From assembly GCF_009377175.1 (NCBI RefSeq), contig NZ_VJZD01000015.1:1-64000 (forward strand): a stretch of 64,000 nt of DNA, read 5' to 3'. A program made the translations under genes and the position numbers. Source of the stretch: Streptomyces adustus (lineage in GTDB: Bacteria > Actinomycetota > Actinomycetes > Streptomycetales > Streptomycetaceae). Each line of letters starts with the position of its first letter. Positions within the stretch are counted from its first letter, which is position 1. The notes beneath the pieces are model-generated. The model was not told the origin of the DNA. It saw only the letters and a program-made list of their open reading frames with translations, and did no database searches. Shown here piece after piece: positions 52,037 through 64,000 of the stretch.

Positions 52037-53413
52037 ATGGCACGCAGAATCCTCTCGGGGGCGCTGGCCCTCGCAGCCACCACCCTTGTCATGACCCCGA
52101 CTGTGGCGCACGCCTCCCCGCCCGGCACCAAGGACGTCACCGCCGTCCTCTTCGAGTGGAAGTTCGCCTCGGTCGCCAAGGAGTGCACCAACACCCTCGG
52201 CCCCGCGGGCTACGGGTACGTCCAGGTCTCGCCGCCCGCCGAGCACATACAGGGCTCGCAGTGGTGGACCTCGTACCAGCCGGTGTCGTACAAGATCGCC
52301 GGCCGGCTCGGCGACCGCACCGCGTTCCAGAACATGGTGAACACCTGCCACGCGGCAGGGGTGAAGGTCGTGGTCGACAGCGTCGTGAACCACATGTCGG
52401 CGGGCACCGGCAGCACCGGCACCGGCGGCTCGTCGTACACGAAGTACAACTACCCCGGCCTGTACTCCTCCTACGACTTCGACGACTGCACCTCCCAGGT
52501 CAGCAACTACAGCGACCGCTGGAACGTGCAGCACTGCGAACTCGTCGGCCTCGCCGACCTCGACACCGGCGAGGAGTACGTCCGCAAGACCATCGCCGGC
52601 TATCTGAACGACCTGCTCACCCTGGGCGTGGACGGCTTCCGCATCGACGCGGCCAAGCACATCGACACCGCCGACCTCGCCAACATCAAGTCCCGGCTGA
52701 CCAACCCGTCCGTGTACTGGAAGCAGGAGGTCATCTACGGAGCCGGCGAGGCGGTCCAGCCCACCGAGTACACCGGCAACGGCGACGTCCAGGAGTTCCG
52801 CTACGCCTACGACCTCAAGCGCGTCTTCAACAACGAGAACCTCGCCTACCTGAAGAACTACGGCGAGGGCTGGGGCTACATGAGCAGCTCGGTGGCCGGG
52901 GTCTTCGTCGACAACCACGACACCGAGCGCAACGGCTCGACGCTCAACTACAAGGACGGGGCGAACTACACCCTCGCCAACGTCTTCATGCTCGCCTACC
53001 CCTACGGCGCCCCGGACATCAACTCCGGCTACGAGTGGTCGGACGTGGACGCCGGTCCGCCCAACGGCGGCACGGTCAACGCCTGCTGGCAGGACGGGTG
53101 GAAGTGCCAGCACGCCTGGCCCGAGATCAAGTCGATGGTCGCCTTCCGCAACGCGACGAGGGGGCAGGCCGTCTCCAACTGGTGGGACAACGGGAACGAC
53201 GCGATCGCCTTCGGCCGCGGCACCAAGGGCTTCGTGGCCATCAACCACGAGTCCTCGTCCCTGACCCGGACCTACCAGACGTCGCTGGCGGCGGGCACGT
53301 ACTGCAACGTGCAGAACAACACGACGGTGGCGGTGAACTCCAGCGGGCAGTTCACCGCCACCCTGGCCGCCAACACGGCCCTGGCGATCTACTCGGGCAA
53401 GTCGGGCTGCTGA
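52037..53413 (+). CDS. Secreted alpha-amylase (GH13)
   Basis: A 458-residue secreted endo-amylase. Signal peptide of about 28 residues ending AHASPPG. Conserved regions in order: DSVVNHM (I), [10 protein letters not shown] with the nucleophile Asp (II), [10 protein letters not shown] with the acid Glu (III) and [10 protein letters not shown] (IV). The Cys pattern (ending SGKSGC) suggests disulfides. A short all-beta C-domain ends the protein; there is no starch-binding domain. GAAGGA precedes ATG 52037. It is convergent with the next amylase gene, only 10 bp apart. Confidence 0.94.
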   Translation: MARRILSGALALAATTLVMTPTVAHASPPGTKDVTAVLFEWKFASVAKECTNTLGPAGYGYVQVSPPAEHIQGSQWWTSYQPVSYKIAGRLGDRTAFQNMVNTCHAAGVKVVVDSVVNHMSAGTGSTGTGGSSYTKYNYPGLYSSYDFDDCTSQVSNYSDRWNVQHCELVGLADLDTGEEYVRKTIAGYLNDLLTLGVDGFRIDAAKHIDTADLANIKSRLTNPSVYWKQEVIYGAGEAVQPTEYTGNGDVQEFRYAYDLKRVFNNENLAYLKNYGEGWGYMSSSVAGVFVDNHDTERNGSTLNYKDGANYTLANVFMLAYPYGAPDINSGYEWSDVDAGPPNGGTVNACWQDGWKCQHAWPEIKSMVAFRNATRGQAVSNWWDNGNDAIAFGRGTKGFVAINHESSSLTRTYQTSLAAGTYCNVQNNTTVAVNSSGQFTATLAANTALAIYSGKSGC

Positions 53414-53423
53414 GCCCGGTAGG

Positions 53424-55514
53424 TCACTTCCACGTGTCACTCGTGGTGTAGCCGGACGAACTTCCCGTCGTGTACGAGCGGTTCGTCCCGGACTCCCAGG
53501 TCACGTTCCCGGAGCCGTCCTTCTTGATGTACTTGTACGTGAAGGCCGTGCTCCTGGGGACGATGACCATCCTGCTCCAGGTCGGGTACGCGGCGGACGA
53601 CAGCGGGATCGCGTCGCTCGTGTTCCAGGAGCCGAGCGAGGCGATGGAGCCGACGACATAGACGTTGGTGCCCCAGTCGGTCGTCGCGTACTCGTTGAAG
53701 GTGACGTCGGTGGCGTCGGCGGTGGCCACGTTCCAGGAGCTGTTGACGGTCAGCGCCGAAGTCACCGCGGAGGCGGACCGGTTGGCGTTCGACTCCCAGG
53801 TGACATTGCCCGAGGCGTCCTTCTTGATGTACTTGAAGGTGAAGGACGTGTTGATCGGCACGCTCACCTCCCCGGACCAGACCGGGTACCCGGAGGACGA
53901 CAGCGGGACCGCCTTGGAGGTGTCCCAGGCGCCCAGCGCCGACAGCGAGCCGACCACGTAGACGCTGGTGCCGCTGGTGGTGGACGCGTACTCGTTGAAG
54001 GTGGCGCTGACCGTGGAGGACGAGCCGCCGTCACCGCCGCCGGTGTCGTCGCAGCCCACCGTGCAGGTGTAGGAGGAGTTGTAGAAGGCGACCGCGCTCT
54101 TCGCGGGGATGGTGATCGACGCGCTGCCGCCCGACACCGTCACCGTGCTCGCGCCGCCGTCGATCACGTTCTTGTACGTGCCGTCGGCCATGCTCGTGGT
54201 GAAGGTGTAAGTGGCCGACGAGGAGCCGTTGTTGAGGGCGAAGAAGCCCGCGCCGCCGCGGCCGAAGCCGATCACACCGGAGGACTTGGTCTGCCAGTCC
54301 GAGACGGCGGTGGTGTCGGCCGCGTTGTGCCAGGCGACCATGCCGACCACCGCGGTGTCCCGGTCCAGGCAGTACCAGGAGCCACTGGAGCAGTCCGTGT
54401 TCGTCACGAACCCGGAGGAGTTCGGCGGGGCCTGGTCGCTCTGGGTCCACTCCCAGCTGGCGTACACGGTCGGCGTCGACCACTTGTAGGCGAGCTGGAA
54501 GAGATTGGCGAGCTTGTAGGTGTCGCCGTCCTTGTAGCTCATGTGCAGACCGTTGCGCTCGGTGTCGTGGTTGGTCACGAAGGACACCGAGTTCGCGGCG
54601 GGCAGGATGCCGCTGCTCGCGATCGAGGCGAGGTCGGAGACGTTGCCCTGGAAGGCGGACTTCAGCTTGCTCGCGTAGGTGAAGTCCAGCACGTCGCCGG
54701 AGGCGTAGTAGTCGGCCGGCTGCGGGGTCGAACCCGGGTAGATCTCCTGGAAGACGTACGGGTCCTTGCCCGAGGTGGTGTCGGTCAGCTTCGCCTCGAT
54801 GGCCGCCAGGTCGGCCTCGGGGATGTGCTTGGCCGCGTCGACCCGGAAGCCGTCGACGCCGAGCGCGAGCTGGTCGTTGAGGAAGTCGGCGATGCCGGCG
54901 CGGACCGTGTCGGAACCGGTCTTGAGGTCGGGCAGCCCCAGGAGCTCGCAGTTCTGCACCTGGGTGAGGTTGGAGTAGTCCTGGATGGTCAGGTCGGACG
55001 TGGGGCAGGACGTGGAGTCGTGGTAGTCCGCGCGGTCCCAGTCCGGGGTGTCGTACTTGTTGGTCACCGTGGTGCCGTTGTAGCCGGTGCCGGTCTGGGC
55101 GGCGGTGTGGTTGATCACCGCGTCCGTGTACACCTTCACCCCCGCCGCGTGGCAGGCGCTGACCATGGACGCGAACTTCGCCGCCGTCCCGAAGCGGCTG
55201 TTCAGGTTGTACGAGTAGGGCTGGTACACGTCCCACCAGTAGTAGCTGGACTGCTTGAGGGACTCGGCGGGCGGCGCGACCTGGACGGCCCCGTACCCGG
55301 CCGGGCCGAGCACGTTCGTGCACTCGGACGCGATCGAGTCCCAGTTCCACTCCCACAGGTTGGCGATCACATCGCCCTTGGCGGAGGCGTCGGCCTGCGC
55401 CGGGGCGGCCGGCAGGGCCACCGCCCCGGCCAGCGCGAGGGCGCCGGCGGCCACCGCGGTACCGGCGCGACGCAGCGCGCCGGGCGGTCGGGGGGTACGT
55501 CGAAATCTGGTCAT
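53424..55514 (-). CDS. Secreted alpha-amylase with two CBM20 starch-binding domains
   Basis: A 696-residue secreted amylase. After a signal peptide (about 42 residues) the GH13 domain holds DAVINHT, DGFRVDAAKH (nucleophile Asp), FQEIYPG (acid Glu) and FVTNHDTERN. A short linker (CTVGCDDTGGGDGG) leads to two tandem CBM20 modules, each starting TFNEYA and containing YIKKDxSGNVTWES, which bind raw starch. Start at 55514 (MTRFRR) follows CGGAG. The promoter region is shared with the divergent amylase-pullulanase gene and holds MalR-type boxes. Confidence 0.94.
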   Translation of the reverse strand: MTRFRRTPRPPGALRRAGTAVAAGALALAGAVALPAAPAQADASAKGDVIANLWEWNWDSIASECTNVLGPAGYGAVQVAPPAESLKQSSYYWWDVYQPYSYNLNSRFGTAAKFASMVSACHAAGVKVYTDAVINHTAAQTGTGYNGTTVTNKYDTPDWDRADYHDSTSCPTSDLTIQDYSNLTQVQNCELLGLPDLKTGSDTVRAGIADFLNDQLALGVDGFRVDAAKHIPEADLAAIEAKLTDTTSGKDPYVFQEIYPGSTPQPADYYASGDVLDFTYASKLKSAFQGNVSDLASIASSGILPAANSVSFVTNHDTERNGLHMSYKDGDTYKLANLFQLAYKWSTPTVYASWEWTQSDQAPPNSSGFVTNTDCSSGSWYCLDRDTAVVGMVAWHNAADTTAVSDWQTKSSGVIGFGRGGAGFFALNNGSSSATYTFTTSMADGTYKNVIDGGASTVTVSGGSASITIPAKSAVAFYNSSYTCTVGCDDTGGGDGGSSSTVSATFNEYASTTSGTSVYVVGSLSALGAWDTSKAVPLSSSGYPVWSGEVSVPINTSFTFKYIKKDASGNVTWESNANRSASAVTSALTVNSSWNVATADATDVTFNEYATTDWGTNVYVVGSIASLGSWNTSDAIPLSSAAYPTWSRMVIVPRSTAFTYKYIKKDGSGNVTWESGTNRSYTTGSSSGYTTSDTWK

Positions 55515-55611
55515 GTGCGGCTCCGGAAATGAGGTCACGGGGGGTACGTGCTTCAACAACCGGTGAGAGTGCGGCAGTTGGGAAGGGGCGTCAAGGTCGT
55601 CGGTGAAAGTT

Positions 55612-55663
55612 CTTGCTGTGAGTTTCAAGCCTCTTGCTGTAAACCTTTCGTTAGCGATACGGT
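55612..55663. promoter_or_regulatory. Phased MalR-type boxes between divergent amylase genes
   Basis: CTTGCTG occurs at 55612-55618 and 55633-55639, exactly 21 bp (two helical turns) apart. The second overlaps a plausible plus-strand -35 (TTGCTG, 55634-55639) followed 18 nt later by TACGGT (55658-55663). One protein complex could control both genes. Confidence 0.7.
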
Positions 55664-55745
55664 CGCGCGGGCGCCCGGCATCGAAGCCGAGCCGCGGTGT
55701 TGGGGTCGGACCCAAGAGAGCCGTAATCGCAAGGAGTTCACGCCT

Positions 55746-61151
<5,406 letters not shown>

Positions 61152-61173
61152 CGGCTGTCCGGAGCTCCAAGGG

Positions 61174-61200
61174 GGGGCGGGTCCGTCACGGGCCCGCCCC
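61174..61200 (+). terminator. Terminator after the amylase-pullulanase gene
   Basis: GGGGCGGGTCC (61174-61184) pairs with GGGCCCGCCCC (61190-61200) over 11 bp including one G-U. Confidence 0.65.
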
Positions 61201-61322
61201 TCGTGCTGTCCCGGAGAGGGCGCGGCGGTCGCGACCGCCCGCGGGCCGCCATACGGACGGCGGCGCCGTGCGGTCGGGCCGTGCGGTTAGGGTGATTCGT
61301 CGCCCCAGAACAGGAGTGCTCC

Positions 61323-61682
61323 ATGCCGCAGATCACCGTCGACTACTCGGACCGGCTCGCGGACGACTTCGACCGGCCCGGATTCGCACAGGCTCTGCAC
61401 ACCGCCACCGTCGAGATCGCGGCCGCGAAGCCGCCGGCCTGCAAGACACGTTTCCGCCGCACCGCGGACGACGTGGTCGGCCCGGAGACCGAGGGACATG
61501 CCGTCGTGCACGTCCACATCGCCCTGCTGGCCGGCCGCACCGAGGAGACCAAGGCCCGGCTCACCGAGGCCGCGCTCGAACTGCTGCGTCAGTACGTGAA
61601 GCCCGCCGCGGGCCTGGCCCTGCACGCCTCGGCCGAGGTGCGCGACCTCGACCCGTCGTACCGCAAGTTCGAGGACCGCTGA
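61323..61682 (+). CDS. CHMI-like tautomerase-superfamily protein
   Basis: A 119-residue protein. It begins MPQITVDYSD, so removal of Met exposes an N-terminal Pro, the catalytic residue of the tautomerase superfamily. VVHVHIALLAGRTEETKARLTEAAL and the C-terminal segment with EVRDLDPSYRKF resemble 5-carboxymethyl-2-hydroxymuconate delta-isomerase. The aromatic-degradation neighbours such an enzyme would normally have are absent, so the substrate is open. Convergent with a TetR gene 15 bp away. Confidence 0.72.
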   Translation: MPQITVDYSDRLADDFDRPGFAQALHTATVEIAAAKPPACKTRFRRTADDVVGPETEGHAVVHVHIALLAGRTEETKARLTEAALELLRQYVKPAAGLALHASAEVRDLDPSYRKFEDR

Positions 61683-61697
61683 CCCGGCACCCGGGGC

Positions 61698-62480
61698 TCA
61701 GGCCATCGGACCGGGCTCGGGCTCACGCTCCGGCTCACGCTCGGGCCGGGGCTCGGGCTCGGGCTCGGCGGCCAGGGCGAGCAGCCGGGTCGCCAGGTCG
61801 CTGAACGGGCCGTCGGCCGGCTCGTCCTGGAGCATCGGCCGCAGCAGCCTGCGCATCCCGTCGTCGAACGCGGCGCTCACGGCGGTGAGCGCCGCGAAGT
61901 CGTGCACCAGCTGGATCTCCAGTTCCGCGCGCGGGATGCGGCGGCCGTCCAGCCAGATCAGCGCGGTCGACTCGGCGAGCGAGATCCAGGAGCGGATCAC
62001 CAGCTCCAGCCGCGCGGGCGGGTCCGTGACCCCCAGATGCGCGAGGATCTGCTCGTACGCGGCCTGCCGCACGGAGTCGATGAGGGCGTTGGTGGCCGAG
62101 ACATGGCTCATCGGGCGGGACTCGCCCGCGGGGACCGCGGGACCGCCGCGCATCAGGGCCGAGAAGCCCGGCCCGTGCTCGTCCACGAAGTCGAAGTACC
62201 GGCGCATCACCCGCAGCAGCCGGGCCCCGAGCGGACCCTCGTGCGGCTCGGCGAACCGGGCCGACAGATCCTCCGCGGCACGCTTCAACGCCGCTTCGTA
62301 GAGGCTGAGTTTGCCGGGAAAGTAGTGGTAGACCAGCGGCCGCGAGATGCCTGCGGCCGCCGCTATCTCGTCGATCGAGACCTCGTCGGGCGAGCGGCGG
62401 CTGAACAGGTCGAGGGCGACACCGATCAGCTGCTGCCGTCGCTCGTCGACTCCCATTCTGCGGCGAACCCCGGTAGTCAT
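61698..62480 (-). CDS. TetR-family regulator with Pro-Glu tail
   Basis: A 260-residue regulator. The helix-turn-helix is SIDEIAAAAGISRPLVYHYF with GKLSLYEAAL following, close to the actinobacterial group that controls fatty-acid or lipid genes. The ligand domain spans about 85-225. The last 20 residues are an imperfect Glu-Pro repeat encoded by CTCGGG/CTCACG hexamers. AAGG lies about 8 nt before the ATG. Its target is unknown. Confidence 0.85.
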   Translation of the reverse strand: MTTGVRRRMGVDERRQQLIGVALDLFSRRSPDEVSIDEIAAAAGISRPLVYHYFPGKLSLYEAALKRAAEDLSARFAEPHEGPLGARLLRVMRRYFDFVDEHGPGFSALMRGGPAVPAGESRPMSHVSATNALIDSVRQAAYEQILAHLGVTDPPARLELVIRSWISLAESTALIWLDGRRIPRAELEIQLVHDFAALTAVSAAFDDGMRRLLRPMLQDEPADGPFSDLATRLLALAAEPEPEPRPEREPEREPEPGPMA

Positions 62481-62596
62481 GCGGACACCTTACCGACAGC
62501 AACCGGACCCGAACGGGCCGGTCCTGCCACAGATGTTCACACATCCCACACTGGTCGCTCACCTCCCGCCCGTGCCGCCGCGGCGAGGGCCGCCCC

Positions 62597-64000
62597 TCAC
62601 CGCAGCCCGCTGATCGCCCTTCCGTCGTCCAGGGTCCCTTCGAGTCCGGCCTGCGCGCCGTCCTTCGTACGCACGCTCAGCAGGCGGCCCCGGGTGCTCG
62701 CGTGGACCCCGCCCGTCGTACGGATCGACGCGGTGTCCCGGCTGCCCGCGGCCAGCAGGTACCAGGAACCGTCCTGCGACTTCCACAGCACGCCCGCCAG
62801 CACGTGCGGATCGCGGGTGCCGCAGGCCGGCCGGTCCTCCGCCCTCGCGGCGATCGCGCCGTACTTCCCGCCCGGGGTGTGGAACTGGGCCAGCACCCGG
62901 GGCCCGTCGCCCCGCCAGGTCTCGGCCCTGGTGCACACCCAGGCGGCCGTGCCGCTCGCGTCCGGCAGCGGCTGCTCGGCGTACTGCCAGGCGTTCACCG
63001 ACCGCACGCCCTGCGCCCGGGCGTCGGCCAGCGAGCACGCGAACGGCGCCCAGGCGCTCAGCGACTTCGCCCCGGTCGCCTCGTGCGGCGCGGTCGGCTT
63101 CCCCGTGGTCAGCCGGGCCGGCACCAGTTCGCCGAGGTCGGTCAGCAGATGGGTGCCCTGGGCGTCGGTCAGCTGGAGCACGTTCCACGAGGTGCAGGTA
63201 CCGGCCTGGGCCGCCGGGCTGGCCAGCGGGGCGGTGATCCCGCCGGTCAGGCCGAGGTCCATCGCGCCGGCCGAGGGCTTCGTCAGGTCCCGCTCGGCCG
63301 CCTTCGTCACCCAGGGCGCGGTCAGATACCGCACATTGCCGTCGGACCGGCCGAGGACCAGCGCGCCCGCATCGGCGGCCGTCGCGCCGTCGACCCGGGC
63401 GAAGTCGAGGGCGGCGCCCTGCGTGCCGTCCTTCGGCTCGGCGTAGCGGGCGATGCGCAGACCGTCGTACAGGATCACCACGCGCGCGTTGTCGACCGGG
63501 CCCGCGTACAGCAGCTGGGGCGGTCCGGCCGGGCCGCCCGAGGGGGTGCCGGGGGTGACGGAGACCCGGACGTTCCCGCCGGGCCGTGCCCAGACCGCGA
63601 GGGCGCGGCGCAGCAGCGCGGTGTCGCCGGTCAGGGCGCCGCGGGCGGGCCACACGGAGAAGTCGGTGCGGCTGGACGTCTTCCACATGGCCGGCGCGAC
63701 CCGCAGCAGCTTGCCGGGGTCCAGGGCCGCCTCGGCCGCGGGGTTGCGCGCGTACGCCGGGGCGGCGGCGCCGTCGGGGCCCCAGCCGCCGCCCGGCAGG
63801 GCCAGCAGCGCGCCGCACACCGCGAGCGCGGCGGCCGCGGCCAGCACGGCCCGGGAGTGCTGGCGGCGCCGCATCAGATCGGTCGGCCGGGCCTGGAGCG
63901 CGCAGGGGTCGAACGCGGGCGACTCGAACAGCGTGTACGGCGCGGGGACGGTGTCGGCCTCGCGCAGCGCGGCCTCCGGGTCGGCCACGCCCGCCGACTT
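62597..64000 (-). CDS. Unknown single-pass membrane protein, 5' end possibly outside the window
   Basis: At least 463 residues. GTG at 63988 is a possible start, but the frame is open to the window edge, so the N-terminus may continue. A cytoplasmic head of about 45 residues precedes one helix (AVLAAAAALAVCGALLAL), then an extracytoplasmic part of about 395 residues with several Cys (TCTSW, FACSL, VCTRAE, ACGTRD) and propeller-like strands (VILYDGLRIARYAEP, WKSQDGSWYLLAAG). No family recognised. Confidence 0.6.
   Translation of the reverse strand, partial: KSAGVADPEAALREADTVPAPYTLFESPAFDPCALQARPTDLMRRRQHSRAVLAAAAALAVCGALLALPGGGWGPDGAAAPAYARNPAAEAALDPGKLLRVAPAMWKTSSRTDFSVWPARGALTGDTALLRRALAVWARPGGNVRVSVTPGTPSGGPAGPPQLLYAGPVDNARVVILYDGLRIARYAEPKDGTQGAALDFARVDGATAADAGALVLGRSDGNVRYLTAPWVTKAAERDLTKPSAGAMDLGLTGGITAPLASPAAQAGTCTSWNVLQLTDAQGTHLLTDLGELVPARLTTGKPTAPHEATGAKSLSAWAPFACSLADARAQGVRSVNAWQYAEQPLPDASGTAAWVCTRAETWRGDGPRVLAQFHTPGGKYGAIAARAEDRPACGTRDPHVLAGVLWKSQDGSWYLLAAGSRDTASIRTTGGVHASTRGRLLSVRTKDGAQAGLEGTLDDGRAISGLR

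Overview
The window is a stretch of a Streptomyces chromosome, probably the conserved core. Support: about 70% G+C in coding DNA with G/C-ending codons, many likely leaderless starts, a very large SARP-type regulator, and neighbouring genes characteristic of the genus (glnA2-type glutamine synthetase, glnE, malR-malEFG-aglA with secreted amylases). No rRNA, tRNA, CRISPR array, transposase or integrase was seen. All calls come from reading the sequence; no database search was run.

Layout. (1) 1-5.75 kb is an iron/heme locus: a haemin ABC transporter (permease fragment, hmuT) diverges from two HtaA-domain surface proteins across one DtxR-type iron box. A PhzF-like gene and an hmuO-type haem oxygenase follow; the oxygenase has its own iron box inside its core promoter and a palindrome just upstream of the -35. 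(2) 5.8-11.7 kb holds housekeeping and unknown genes: map, two small unknown proteins, an SIS-like protein, a sialidase-fold protein with no export signal, an F420-NADP reductase, a site-2-protease-like membrane protein and a DUF6578-type protein. (3) 11.8-17.4 kb pairs a 1141-residue SARP/ATPase/TPR regulator with a convergent DrrAB-type ABC exporter, preceded by eight TGTCGG-type hexamers spaced one DNA helical turn apart. (4) 17.4-25.7 kb: panB, a DHA2 drug exporter with a perfect palindrome at its promoter and a downstream TetR gene, a membrane endonuclease/phosphatase-fold protein, another MFS exporter and nadE.

(5) 25.8-31.8 kb: a secreted sedolisin (S53) peptidase, a translationally coupled DUF3105/DUF305 pair, and a nitric-oxide module (nsrR, a DUF2871 membrane protein, hmpA) with NsrR-like palindromes at nsrR and hmpA. 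(6) 32-35.9 kb: a glnA2-type synthetase whose terminator region is duplicated as a direct repeat of about 120 bp; the two copies bracket a lower-G+C segment and a Tat-exported FAD oxidase, which looks like an insertion. (7) 35.9-45.1 kb: a SpoIIE-type phosphatase/kinase, a phosphoesterase-MFS-beta-propeller operon, glnE and a PAP2-type membrane enzyme. (8) 45.2-61.2 kb is a maltodextrin/starch regulon: malR, malEFG, aglA, two secreted alpha-amylases and an 1801-residue amylase-pullulanase, with CTTGCAG-like boxes in the promoter regions. (9) 61.3-64 kb: a small tautomerase-like protein, a TetR regulator and an unknown membrane protein running off the window.

How it fits together. The secreted amylases and pullulanase would cut starch to maltodextrins, MalEFG would import them, AglA would release glucose, and MalR would control the set. 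Haem captured by the HtaA proteins would pass to HmuT and the permease and be opened by the oxygenase to release iron. Hmp and NsrR form an NO-detoxification circuit.
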